Positions 32,457 to 44,747 of a stretch of DNA of 64,000 nt are shown here, piece by piece. Each line of letters opens with the position of its first letter. Position 1 is the first letter of the stretch. Both the position numbers and the translations under genes were made by a program. The DNA is taken from NCBI GenBank assembly GCA_029204225.1, contig CM055101.1, positions 34,231,683-34,295,682 on the forward strand, read 5' to 3'. The DNA comes from Diphasiastrum complanatum. Lineage: Eukaryota; Streptophyta; Lycopodiopsida; Lycopodiales; Lycopodiaceae. Below the pieces are notes generated by a model. That model saw only the letters and a program-made list of their open reading frames with translations. It was not told where the DNA came from and did not search any database.

Positions 32457-35400
32457 TTAACGCTTCAGCAAAAGCTCCTGTAGTTCTGTGAAGTCCAAAT
32501 TTGAAAATGCTGGAGATGAACACAGTGACGGTCTAAGTCTCAGCAGCTCTGACAAGCTGTACTTCCTTCTTTCATCTGTCAAATCAGGACACTTGTTCAA
32601 ATTTGTTTGGAACTAATATTTATAACGTATATTCCTACACTTCTTTTGTGTTAAAGTAAGAATATCCTTCTAGGTTATTACGGGATAATAAATGTATGCA
32701 CCTTAAGAACATGGATGAGATAGTGCTGCTAGGGATGCTGCACAAGATAGCAAACAATGTGGAGAACAAAACACAGCAGTATGATTCTAATTAGGAAAAT
32801 TTGATGATGGAGAAACTAAATACCAGCGCAAACATTGCTACTTTCACCCTTCCTTATTGTGTTTCCAGTGCTGTTGATCCCTCGAGTCCTTCTATCTCTT
32901 ATATTTTTCATTGAGGTAATGTCACTTCTACTAGAATGAAACCCATGGGACTTGAGCTCTCTTGAATTAAACTTGTCTTGAGAGAATTGGTCTATTCCAA
33001 TCTTTTGGTTTGTTGAATTTGCAACATGTTTGGGTCTCGCAGTGTCATCGATCTTTTCCATAACCAACTCATGCCTCAACAGTATTTGCGGGTTCCTTTC
33101 AGAGAATTGAAGCAGGGATGTCTTGGTGAGTAACCAACAATCTGTAACATCAAGCTCTTGCAACATTGGAGGCGGTTGGAAAGTAGACAAGCCAGAATCT
33201 GTCAAAATGGACCCCTGGAAATAAAGGGTGACAAGCTTCAAAAGACCAGATAAAGAATGAAAGGACGTGTCAGACAAAAAATCACTGCGAAGGAAAAGAT
33301 GTGACAGCTGCTGTAATGAAGCAAGCCGTCGGCAACTTTTATCTGTAATTCCAGAGCTACGTAGATCAAGGAATCGTAAGTGACAAAGTTGTTTCAAAGT
33401 TGACATTGACCAGGTTTTTTCTCCACAAATTATATTTGCACCTGCATCAACAAAAAAGTGATATTTTGAAGCATACACTTCCTTCACTTGCAGAGCGTAA
33501 TATGATATACCAAGTCTCAGAAGTGCGGCCTAACAAAATGAAGATCACGAACTGTAAAATAATTACAAGAAACTTTGCACACATATTCTTGAAACTCACC
33601 AAAGGGCAGGAGCTATACCAAGACACTGTCTAGAGATGAAGCGATCAATATAGCATTGGTTAATTTTATACTTAAATCGATAAGCTGACTGTCATCTGCT
33701 ACCAAATTTCTGCATCCATAATTTTTTTTAATCTGTTGAATACCAACTGCAGAATATATATGCAGACCCTCTCACATATAAATACCCATTCCTAAGGTTT
33801 TTCCTTAGAAACAGGTACGGAACAGTTCCTAATAAAACTTACATAATTAGTAGTAGAGATGTTTTGTAAGTCCATCTACAGCATTTGTTGAGATACAAAT
33901 CGTTCTTTTGTTATCTAAAACCAAAAAGCCTTTTTCACACACGAACTTCGGAACTTAGGAATAGGAACAAGAAGTTAGGAATAGGAACTTACGAACAAAA
34001 ACAGGAACTTAGGAATAGGAATAGGAACACGAACAGAATGTGAACCTTTTAGGAACCTCAAGAACCAGTCGTCTTTGATCATTTTGATTAACAGGTTTTC
34101 ACTCAGGCTATACTGGGATTATAGGGGAGTTTTAAAAATTTTGAATTGATTGTTTTTTACCTGAATAACCGTCCCCTAGGTGCTAGGGACGGCATGGAAC
34201 CAATCCTAGGAACTATGCGAGTCCCACATAACAGTTTCGTCCGTCACTCACTTCTTTAACTGCCTTATCATATGCCATCCTCAAAAGCTATGATGACCAT
34301 GTGACTATAGACAATAACAAACTACAAAGTGCATACATTTGCAAGTGTGCAGTAGCCATACTTTTTCTGAAACAACAAACTCATTGAACCACCCTAAAAT
34401 AACAAACTACAAAGTGCATACATTTGCAAGTGTGCAGTAGCCATACTTTTCTGAAACAACAAATTCATTGAACCACCCTAAAATTAGTCCAAACTGATAA
34501 GTCATTCATAATTACCTTTCACTTTTGTGTGGCTAAGGTCCATTGTCTGCAACAAAGGCATCAAACCCAGGTAGAGAAAGACCGAGTCGTCAACAGTAGT
34601 TCCAGTTAATGAGATAAATTCCAATTTAGAAACGTGTCCAGATAGAACAGCAACTCCTTCAAGTCCAACTTTTGTATGACCAAGGTTAAGATATCTAAGC
34701 TCCTGGCCATTTGCTGCTACGATATGCATGACAGCATCCGTTGCCCCAGTAGAGCTCAAGTCCAACTTTTGAAGTCCTCGAATGCCATACAGGAAGCTGA
34801 AAGATGATATGTTAGATGCTGATAAAACAAGTGACGACAGCTTTCTGACAATAACTCCACCAAGTGCTCTCAAAGGATCCGCAATAACAGATCCAGACAG
34901 ATAAAGCTGCTCAAGCTTTACTGGTTGTTCAGCAATACCCTCAAATATGGAAACAACTGTGCAATTGCAGAGGTTCAATGACACAAGAGACAACAAGGGC
35001 GGAATTATGGTAATATTTGTCCAAGAAAGGTTCAAAGTCCTCAGGTTCTGAAATGCTTTTAAATAACATGCTCCATTGTTGGAAATTTTTGTGCCCCACA
35101 AATCCAAATGTGTCAACCCACATAACACCTGTACGATTAACATATGGGTTCAGACTACTGCTTCCTTCAAAAGTCACAGATTCTGTTCATAAAATACATC
35201 ACATTGATTGACATTCACTGTAAAGTGTAGACAATCACCGTCTATGCAATTACTCTTTAAGAATGAATGCATAAAGCACCTTCAGAAATATTTGCATTAC
35301 AAGGGATGTGCTATGAATTATGCAATTATAACTTTGGCTCTTGAGTAAATGCAAGTTGAATCCTCATCATACTTTCAAGCAATTCGAGTAAATAAGGAGT

Positions 35401-38400
35401 TAAAAACTTGGATACGAAGTGTCTTAACTGTGCAAAAGAAAAAATTATTTCACACTAGAGACCAAAAGTTTCATGTGCATGCTTTAACACTCACTCCTAA
35501 ACTTGGAAAGGTAAAACAATTTGCTTGTTTAGCGCACCCCAAAATTTCCAATATATCAGAAAAACAAAGATTCATAAGTATGTGGGTACCATAAAATGCA
35601 GAACAGATAATGCTGTTTACTTAACTAGAAAGAAAAAATTTAAAGCTTTAATCTTAAGGAATGTAGAAAAATTGAGTAGCTAGGGATTATCTGCAAAGAA
35701 TAGGTCTTGATTTAATCATTAAAAATAACTTCCTAGCCACATCAAATAACAAAAATAGCTAAAGCATTCAAAATCCTTCAAACAATCAAACATTTCCATT
35801 GCAGAAAGACAATGCGAAGCTGGTATATCCATATCACCTTCTGTCAATGAACCATTGTGCAAGAATGACAAATAGTGGGTAACATAGTATTTCTAACTTA
35901 TCCCTATCTCTTTGAATTACAATAGGAAGACATGGAACCATCATGTCCCATAGTGTGGTAACTGTAAAAGCAATGATAGATGGAGTATGCTATTCAGACT
36001 ACACTTACTCAAATGTGATAAGAGGGGATAGATATGGAAGCGTAACTGGAAGAGTAGAACTGACCGAAGAAGTTGAACTTGGAATCCAGTATAAAATGGG
36101 AAGGAGCAAGTCGTGACTAAAATATAGAAAGGAGCCATTTGATTTTCTGATATACGAGTGGATGTCTCTCAATTGCACGTGTATAAACTAAGTTAACTTC
36201 TCATCTACTATAAGCAAGACTCTATCAAATGACTCATATGCATGTATCTTGCTCCAAAAGAACTTCTCATTCGTGTGTGCCACGCTGCTATCTATAGGTG
36301 TCTCTATTAGAGTGATCCTCTCTGAACTCTCAAAGAGTGTAAGAGTACTGTGAAGGATCTAGCCCAAAGCAGTCAACTACATGCACTGAAAATATGCCAA
36401 AGCAACACTCAAGAAGTGATTAAAGGTTCGTATATGGACAGCAACCAGAAATTGTAACTTGTTTAGGGTTCTCCAATGAATAGTGAAGGTACTGTATATA
36501 GACAACAACTGAAAGAGAACATGCAAATTTGCCAAAAACCACTATTAAGGGCATCAAACCCTCTGTTTTGGACCTACACATAGAAGACAATAAGCCATGA
36601 TATGAAGCTTATAAAAGGCCAGAGGCCAATAGAAGAGGTTGTATAAAGGGTATCTCCTTTATCTTCAAACTAACAATGTGAAAAACAAGCTAAAAATTTT
36701 GTTTTGCAAAGTGAAAGATGTGTTCCCCATGATGAAAACATGTTAATGGCACGCACAAAAAGTTCTTTGTGTCGCTGGAAAGTGCTTTGGTATCAAGTTA
36801 TGAATGTATCCATGCAAAATTGTGCATAGAATAATGAAATATACAGCAGCAGTATAACAATGTCAATACAACACAAAAGAATTAATGGTGTATGCGCTCC
36901 TATACAGAAACACTGATAGATTTTCTCCTATAAAGATGCTCAGCAAGAATTTCTTGCAAAGAACTCCTGAAGAACTAACATCATCAGTTGACTAAATTTG
37001 CTCCTACCCTTACATGGGATGTTGACTGACCTACATCTCTATTTTAGAAGTTCATGGGTTCAGAAATAGATATACATTCTCCTACCCTAAGTCATGGCCT
37101 GTTGACAAACCTGCTCCTATTTCTTAGGGTTCAGAAATAGAGATATACATTCTCCCACCCTAAGTCATGGCCTGTTGATGAACCTGCTCCTATTTTTTAG
37201 GAAATAGAGATCTTCATAAAAAGTCCAGCTCCTACTCTTTTGAAACATCAGTCAGCACATCAGTGAGGCCAGCAACTCAGGCCACTTTTTCATAATAGAA
37301 AAAGTACTATCTGCAACTTTCACAAATCACAATTCACATTTTTGAAAATTAGTAATCACAGTTTCAAAAACTATGCCAAGGGGCCCATTGGCATAGCAAA
37401 ATCTAACATTCACAAGCTTTTGAATGATTCAACATCATGTTACAAAAAAGCATTTTGATTTAACAATACACATAGAAATCCCTAGTAGAGCACCAAAATA
37501 TGAAGATTCATAAAAGGAAGAAAGAAGATCTAGATTCCTACAATAACACTGAGTGACAACTCCGCATATCTGACAACACCCTAGGGTTGGAAGGGTTTTG
37601 GATGCTTGTCTTTCAACATGCAACATGCACGGTAGCAACAAGAAAAGCTTCGTTGCTATTTGGAAAATGTTTGGATGGGGCCATCAGGACCTATTTTCTT
37701 AAAAGTGGGATAAATGTGTCCGTGGATTATAGGTTGTGATGAAAATATTGAGATGATTAAAAAGTTTTTTTGCATGAAAAATATGGCTTATAGTACTCAA
37801 TAAACTGACGATATTTTGGCTTTCACATGCTCAAATATCAAGGTTTTTTATTTACTTAAACCCCTGCCACTTAATTAACGTGTCTATGGGTCATAGAACC
37901 CACGGTTCTGGGAACCGTGGAAGGAACCGTACCACAGTTCCTTGAACCGTGGTACGGTTTATGTAAAAAAATAATTAATTAATTTTCCTAAATTTCCCCC
38001 CAAAACCCCTCAAAGCTAGTTTAAGCTAGTTTTTGTCCCTCTCTCTCTGTGTCTCCCACTCTCTTATCAATTTGGGAGATTAAATCATTTGAAGTAAATA
38101 ATCTAAGTAGGGAGAATCTGCTTTTTCTCAAAAAAAATTGGCAATTTTTTACCATTTTTTTGGGCTATTTTTGGGGGCTGGGACAAAAAACAAATTAATT
38201 AATTAATTGATTAATTATTCAGTGCGGTTCACCACGGTTCTGGGCAAAAATTTTAAAGAACCGTACGGTTCACTGTACGGTTCTCAGAACCATGGTGAAT
38301 CGTTAACGGTTCATTGATTCTATGCTATGGGTCAAGACAAACAAAAACAAAAATGCAGGTCACAATTGAAACGTTTTAAATTTCTGTTTGAAAAATGTTT

Positions 38401-40523
38401 ATAACTCAAACATGTGATTGCCACCTTGGTGACATGTGATATCGCCGCCAGAACTCCTAATTAACTAGGACAAATCAATCAATATATGCAATTGGGTCAC
38501 AAGGTAACCTTCCAATTTATACTCTGTCAAAAAAAGTCCGCAAATTCCTTACAACAATTTTGTGCAGTTCAGCAACAATCCTCGGCCTCTGCTTTAAGTA
38601 GATAACATGCCTCAAAGTTTGTGGCACTGGCTGCTAAGTAACTGATGCTCAGCAGCCAGTTAATGCTAGACGTTGAGCCCAAACTTCAAAGATAGCACCC
38701 ATTAGCTTAGCGAATAAAAAGTGGTCATTTTGAGCTCCTAGGAAAAAAATATATATCAACCCATAGTAACAATAGTAACATAATTTCATGATTCTTCCTA
38801 TGATCAGTCATAACTTAAGAGACATGGAGCTTTTTGACAGTAATATAGAGTCAATAGCTGAGTTACATAAGAGATTAGTAGGACCACCTTGCACAAATAT
38901 GAAAGCCACTTTTAAAAAGTTTCATTACCTGTAAAGCAGCAAGTTGACTGTCAGAAACAGGCAAACCGCCCAGATCAAGGTAAGTTAGATTTGGTAGCAT
39001 GGATAGTCTCGCTACTCCTACAGGTCCAACCCCTGTTTCAGATAGCCCCAACTTGGTCAAGCTGATCAGACACAGTAAATGCTCCAATCCTTCATCTGTT
39101 ATTTTTGCACATCGAGAAAGCTCCAGTGCTTCTAGCTGCCTCAAGCCTGCAATTGGCTAGTAAAAAAAAAAAGCGTTAACTTTTGATCTATCTTTGTAGA
39201 ACAAACTTGCTCCCCAGCAAAAACGACAGATTGACCAAATATAGAGTCAAGGATATGTGGACTATAATGAAGAAAGAGTATATATAATGGAAAAACTAAT
39301 CAACAGACGTCAAATTTACAAGAATTAAAAGTTGCAAATGCACTCCTTTATCAAAGAAAAACTTTACTATCAGAACCATATAGATTGCATCATCAAATGT
39401 TATAAAATCACAGAGAACGGCAAACTAGTGAAACAATTTTGACATATGCACAATAACGTTTATGCTCAATGACCTTAAAGACTGTGTAAGCCCTTGGCTT
39501 CTTTGAAACTTCCACTTGATGGAGTAGCCACTAACATGTATTGCTTCAGAGCAAGTGCATCAAAACTATTTGGGAATATCTTATTTCAAAATTCCGATCA
39601 CTGTGCATGTTTGGGTGGCTAACAAAAACAAGCTTGCCAGGGATGGTGCATTCTTGAGATTATCCAGAGATGGCAACTTATTCATCTGTAATCCTGATCA
39701 AACAACTGTCTGGATGAGTGGTACAAGTGGAATGAACATCACCTCAATGCTGATGGAAGAAAGCGGGAATCTTATTCTTGCCCACATCACAGGGAGAGCA
39801 ATATGGCAAAGCTTCGATCACCCCACAGATACTTGATACCAGCAAGACATAATACCAACAACCATTACAAACCAGACATCTCTTAACCTTCATAAAATCA
39901 CTCAAAAAATAAGTAACACTGAAATGTGCCTGAAAGTGGCCAGATTGCTCCATTGTTCAAAGACTTGCAATCAGCCAATCGCAAAGCTCTTAAATGACCA
40001 AATCCTCCCAAATAAGCCAACCATTCAGCATCAACACCTGGGTCACCAGATAAATTGACTTCCTCCACGCTTTGTTGAAATAGCCTGTTTAAACAAAAGA
40101 ATAACAAGGACAATCAGTAATACTAGAGAAACAGGCAATGCCAACTATTTTCACTATCCCCAAGCATCCTAGAGTTTGTAACTATGAAATAGATATTCTC
40201 CTAGAGTGATAATACAACTGCATAAGTATCAAACACTCCAGATTCATGCCAGCTGGCTCCAGATTTGTTAGCATAAGATCAGTCACATGCTCGCATAAAA
40301 TAGGGACATACTCTAGTAATGGAGCTGATAATAAATGATTGTGATAAAGCTGGTGAAGTAAAGGTTCTGCTAAATGAGCAGGCATTCTTTCAAGTGTACG
40401 CCTCTGCCTTCGCCAAGCATTGACATTTTGCTTGCTCTGACACGCCACTTTCAGGCACATATTTACCAGCACTCCTCTATCATTGTCACTCTGAAGAATT
40501 TCCCAGCAAATGCCTCCATTCAT
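32457..40523 (-). CDS. Leucine-rich repeat (RNI-like) family protein, six coding exons
   Basis: Exons (minus): 40523-40219, 40084-39930, 39146-38929, 35128-34516, 33441-32824, 32575-32457. All junction phases agree and the frame is open, giving about 675 aa. The N-terminal helical part has NAWRRQRRTLERMPAHLAEP. About twelve LRRs of the 24-26-residue type follow, for example HLRALRLADCKSLNNGAI, LEALELSRCAKITDEGLEHL, LTYLDLGGLPVSDSQLAAL, LQKLDLSSTGATDAVM and FLDLRSSGITDKSC. A CWLLT motif and a basic Ser-rich tail close it, ending LQELLLKR. No signal peptide, membrane segment or kinase is seen, so a cytosolic or nuclear scaffold is inferred. It resembles the plant family that includes Arabidopsis AT4G23840 (from memory). 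Exon 1 could instead end at 40237, also phase 2. Intron 2 appears to start with GC. An AG one base before the ATG may mark a 5' UTR intron. Confidence 0.85.
33942..34070. repeat. Degenerate AGGAAC-type repeat in LRR intron 4
   Basis: A run of TTAGGAATAGGAAC-like words spaced 10-20 bp apart, purine-rich on the plus strand. Related words (GGAACAGTTCC, TAGGAACTATGC) flank it at about 33820 and 34210. Non-coding. Confidence 0.6.
34313..34481. repeat. 85-bp tandem duplication in LRR intron 4
   Basis: Two adjacent copies (34313-34397 and 34398-34481), each beginning AATAACAAACTACAAAG and ending CACCCTAAA, differ by a one-base T-run change and about one substitution. The near identity indicates a recent event. 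It ends about 35 bp from the donor of exon 4. Confidence 0.9.
36985..37220. repeat. Three tandem units of about 73-77 bp in LRR intron 3
   Basis: Each unit has CTCC(T/C)ACCC, then ATGGCCTGTTGA or ATGGGATGTTGA, then GAACCTGCTCCTATTT or equivalent, then GAAATAGA(G)AT. Copies two and three are close; the first is more diverged. Confidence 0.75.
37894..38322. mobile_element. Foldback MITE in LRR intron 3, possibly Mutator-like
   Basis: A 429-bp segment starting TAGAACCCACGGTTC and ending GGTTCATTGATTCTA. It is flanked by the direct repeat CTATGGGTCA (37884-37893 and 38325-38334). The interior is built from many copies of ACGGTTC/GAACCGT in both orientations, so the ends can fold back, with an AT-rich centre. 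A target duplication of about 10 bp would fit a Mutator-type MITE. It encodes nothing. Confidence 0.65.
39555..39910 (+). pseudogene. G-type lectin (S-domain) receptor-kinase fragment, antisense in LRR intron 2
   Basis: 93 codons open from 39555: VWVANKNKLARDGAFLRLSR, DGNLFICNPDQTTVWMSG, SGNLILAHITGRAIWQSFDH, PTDT, then TGA. This is the bulb-lectin (B_lectin, D-mannose-binding) domain of S-domain receptor-like kinases. After the stop the frame continues with YQQDIIPTTITNQTSL, matching the usual following segment, to about 39910. There is no signal peptide before it and no kinase after it. It lies entirely within intron 2 of the LRR gene on the opposite strand, ending within about 20 bp of exon 2. 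A captured or transposed gene fragment, not functional. Confidence 0.8.
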
Positions 40524-42112
40524 GCTGTAAAAAACTGCTGCAGATTATCCAACTAAATAGAGTAGATTACAGAAGATATGGGAAGACCTTGAATGTGCAG
40601 AAAAGTAGCTTTCACAGGTGCAAAGGGTTCTCAAGATGGGGATAGAGCTAATAAAATAGATCCAAACGGGTTAGATGATGCTTATTACTATCTTCTCACA
40701 CAACACAGAAAAATGACTAGACAGTTGGAAGCCTTGCAACACAATTGCAACTCTCAAATAGATTGTGCAATGAAATTTGGTAACTTTCAGACCAAACCTA
40801 GCTAATTAACGCAATGCAGATGAAAGGAAGTTCAGCTAGCTTCATCTAAGCACAAACGATTACCCAGAGGCCTTCTATCATGAAAGGTATTTGATAAATA
40901 AGATAATCTGGCTTTTCAGCAGTGAGCTATTAGGAGGTGGGAGCAACTGGCCCTCCCTCCCACTGTCAATGGTGGAGACTCTACCATGCAACCAATCTAA
41001 ATGCAACACGTTGTGGAAGAAGCGGTGTTATGGAGAAAATGGTTGCAAGCCCAAAAAACGCTTGCAAACCCCATATTCACACCTGCAGGCTATAGTAGTG
41101 GCTCTTAAAGCACTGCATTGGGCGTGGAGTGGCTTTCCCCCTGTGCTTGTACTTTTAAACTCGCTACACAGGGAATGCGTTCAGCCAGCCCCTTCTTTGG
41201 GTTATCGTGGCATAGATGAATGACTGATTGACAATGAACCAGGGCCGAAAACCACAGAGTGCTTTAGAGATGTAAGGAGCCCACAGACCACCACCATATC
41301 CACTCTTTCCTAAAGTTTTGCAACCTATAGAACCCTAAGCCCTGCACTTGGCAAACATTTGTAGGAACTTCTTGGAAACAGTGTCCACTCTTTGCTATGG
41401 CTTGCTTGCATAATGCAGCCTGTAGAATCCTGTAACTTTGCACTTCACAAAGGTGGTTTTAGGGCGGGATCTATTGGTAACAAACCGGCTGCTTCGAATT
41501 CTAAGTGTTTGAACGTCCAAAAGTTGCAGTCAATGATATTCGCACAAATATCACATACGTTTGTGGATCAACTTCAATAGGCCTTATGCACCTATTGTCA
41601 TCTATGGATTTCCAGTTTTAGACAAGAATGCAATCCTCTTTGCAAACTGATCAGAGAAATAATAATCTTGTCTTAAGGTCATAGGCCTTGCAAGTGTAAA
41701 CAACAAGCAACGAACTATCAAATCATCAACTTTTGAAGTGCTATCTTGATGAGGTGGGGAAATGTTCTTTATTGATTCTATGGAACAAGATTCAACCTGT
41801 ACAACATGTCCAATGGAGCCATGTGTTGCAAAATTCAACAATGCGGGTGTATTGCCCAAGTCAAAGTATCATGTTTAAGAGCTCTTCTTTGGCCATGCTC
41901 AGAAAACTTCCATCAATTGCTGCATTATTGATAAAACTGTCCTAGAAAAAAAACGATGGGAAATTTGAACCCACTAGTTGGGCAATTTGTTGGTTCTCCC
42001 CATATTGAAGTTGCAGAAACAGATCATAAGAAGTACACCCTGAGGGAAGGTGCCAACCTGCTCTAACAGGCTCATAAACTTGGAGCCCTGCGAATGTGCA
42101 AATATGCAGATG
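40524..42112. other. Upstream region of the LRR gene
   Basis: It should contain the 5' UTR and promoter of the LRR gene. Short ORFs occur on both strands, for example 40593-40805 plus with NKIDPNGLDDAYYYLLTQHR, and 41859-41602 minus with ALLNFATHGSIGHVVQVES. I cannot assign either. No clear TATA or CpG feature was identified. Confidence 0.35.
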
Positions 42113-42567
42113 GTTCAGACCTGAGTTCAGCCAAAATGTAGCCATTATATCTGCCCCTAAAGGTATTCTGAAATGTCTTGAAATATCGTTAGTTAAAGGT
42201 TAGCCTTATGGAATGTTGGTGCCTTGTGTCAGACTACTATATTAGTATGTACACATAAATTACCACCTTACACCTTTTTGGATTGATCTGATTTCATCAT
42301 TGCTTTGACTAATTTGGCAGCACTGATTGACTAATCATTTATCGTATTTAACAAAGGTCACAGGCCCATAATACGTATAGGCCGCCTCCGTTAAACCATT
42401 TTTATTGATATGATTTTACTTTACCAGTGCCATCTCGATCAGAGCTCTGCTTATAAGTTATGTGAGTGTGCAGATTCGGCAGCATTATTTGAGTACACTT
42501 TTATTGTATTTAACATAGGTCACAATCCCACAATACTCGTACACCGCCTCTGTTTGAAAAAATTACT

Positions 42568-43219
42568 ATGCAGCAACAATGTCTGAAGCCATCTGGTTGT
42601 TTCTCTTGGGCTGCCAGCACACAAGGGAGAAAAAAACCCTCTGTTTCAAGAAGAGGTACTTACCAAGACGGCGGTGATAGAAGGAGACAGCAGATATGTT
42701 ACTACTGCAACAATGTCAGAAATTTTCCAAAAGATTGTCCCAAGAAACATGAAGATTATAAGGGGCTAATGTAGGCAAATGTTGCTGAAGCAGATGAAAA
42801 GGCAGACACGACCACACTTATGGATGTTTCTCTTTCAAGAGAAAAGGAGGGTGAATCAGAACCAAGAAACTGACGTTTTGCAGGCTCCAGAGGGAAGAAG
42901 TCCCACTTCGTCATTAGATGAAAGATGGTACTTAGACTCAGCAATAAGCTCACACATGATCTTTGAAAGATCTGCTTTCATAACATTCAAGACCTTGGAA
43001 CCTGGAAAGGATGTGGAGGGAGACAAAGGCGTACTCAAGGGCATTAGATTGGTAAGTTTCATTTTAATTAGGAGACAGTCACAGGATCAGAAAGATTTTC
43101 TATATGCCAAAACTAGCAAAGAACTTGCTATAAATAAGTATCATGACAGACATGGAAAGGAAATCAGATCATTGAACTCAGGCTGCTTGATTGAGAAAAA
43201 TGGGGAAATAGTTGGATAA
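42568..43219 (+). pseudogene. Copia gag zinc knuckle and protease remnant
   Basis: 42568-42774: a basic region, then CYYCNNVRNFPKDCPKKHED, a CCHC knuckle in which the His is replaced by Asn. 42779-43219: RWYLDSAISSHM, corresponding to copia protease W-x-DSGASxHM with Gly changed to Ala. It is followed by GDKGVLKGIRL and text resembling the pre-integrase region. A stop lies between the two parts. Confidence 0.6.
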
Positions 43220-43442
43220 AACCCAATATGGTGGACTGTACCAACTACTAAAAAGAAGTGACAACCCACATTTGGGCGCACATTGCAATGGCCAGAATGA
43301 TGATATCATGTGATCAGTTTCACTAGTACTTGTCCTGTGTGGTACTTTTAAGAATATTAAAACAATCTATGTGTATAAAAGTATTCATGTATCAGCACTA
43401 AATCTAGAGGTTATTCAGATGATTATGGCAAGGATGATAAAA

Positions 43443-43444
<2 letters not shown>

Positions 43445-43504
<60 letters not shown>
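43445..43504. repeat. (CT)n microsatellite
   Basis: About 60 bp of uninterrupted CT dinucleotide inside the copia relic. Confidence 0.95.
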
Positions 43505-43506
<2 letters not shown>

Positions 43507-44254
43507 ATGCTGTTTACTGGACCTAAATTCAGCATGAGACATGCAGCTACTGCTCGACTTGAGAAAAGACATGCTTCCCTCCTCCAGTTACAATGTCTTT
43601 GCTTCCATAAGTTCATTTGAGATAGCCCGAGTAACTTCAAGCTCTCTGATACGCTTGTCACCCCCCACAGCCTTATATGCAGCAGAAGCATGATTGATGT
43701 ACAGGTCTCAGCTCATCAGACTGAGCTAGTATCTCACGACTATAGAGTACTTTGTTATCATGTATGATACGATCAAAGCCCTCCGTTCCGCATCAAATTA
43801 TTTTTATTGAGTATCCAGTTCCACCTCTACAGCTTGGTGCCATTTTTCTGCTTGTCACATATATCTAGCGACTCCAGCTGTTTCCAGCTTCTTGGCAGAG
43901 ATAAACACAAGTAGCACTCACTTCCACTCAATAGCTTCATGATAAGGGTTATCGGTTGTCATGGTTCTCTCAAGACATCTCACCTCCTCCAAACATTTCT
44001 ATCACTAACCTCCCTTTGGGTACTCAACAATTTCTTAAATTTTTTTTTTTTATCGAGCATATCTTGAACGAGTTTGATAGGGTCAATTAAGGGTCAAACC
44101 CAATTACGAACTCATTTTTTAAGTTGGATAAAGCCATGCTCCCTATTTTGCCACATTCTTTGGTTTTTGTAATATCTCATGGTCTCAGGTTCATACTTGG
44201 TTAGCTTTGTAATTCTGCACACTAGGTTGGGATTGAGACTGGACAGGGTATTCC

Positions 44255-44450
44255 AAGAGAGAAGAGGGTCTGTCAGTTATGTCCCTTGGGTGAGGTGGAA
44301 TTCGAGGAAAACTTCATCTTCAGATGCCCTGAGCTGAGGATGCATGACACAGCATTCCATCAGTCGGTGCTCCATGGAGGCCAAGATTTGGGGATCACTT
44401 TGTGCCGCAAAAGAGTAGAGATGGATTGAGAATTTGCTGACTGTGTTAGG
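44255..44450 (+). pseudogene. Possible zinc-binding tail of a non-LTR or similar RT
   Basis: One frame reads RVCQLCPLGEVEFEENFIFR, then CPELRMHD, with the spacing CX2C…HX-C-like pattern seen at the end of some plant retroelement RTs. The expected His is replaced and the frame stops soon after. Very tentative. Confidence 0.25.
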
Positions 44451-44519
44451 AATTGAGGAAGGGTACTTGATTCTTTAGGGCGACAAGCAAGGGTGCATTT
44501 TTTTCAGCCGAAATGTTGG

Positions 44520-44700
44520 ATTTTATAAAAGAAGAAAACACATTGCTCTACAAAACCATCTTATCAGGGATCTGTACATGAAATCAGATCTGAATTGAAA
44601 TATAGTCATAATAGTAAATTGCTTGCAGATATGATGACAGAAGCATTGCCGCCGAGATTGGACTTTTATCATGTCAAGAGAATTAATTGGGTTAGTCCTT
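44520..44700 (+). pseudogene. Copia RNase H C-terminal tail
   Basis: RRKHIALQNHLIRDLYMKSD, then after a one-base shift LKYSHNSKLLADMMTEALPP. This corresponds to the end of copia pol (KHI…HFIRD…TS.QLADIMTKALP). It closes the relic before its 3' LTR. Confidence 0.65.
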
Positions 44701-44747
44701 TTAAAATAAGTCTAAACTCAGAACTGAGAAAGGTTTGTAAATACAAA

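Noticed and set aside
32457-40523. LRR gene as a receptor-like kinase together with the lectin fragment
   Set aside because: The lectin fragment is on the opposite strand within an intron, and the LRR protein has no signal peptide, membrane segment or kinase.
41602-42145. A cellular gene upstream of the LRR gene on the minus strand
   Set aside because: Short ORFs (for example with NTPALLNFATHGSIGHVV) show no domain, no supported splice phases and no continuation.
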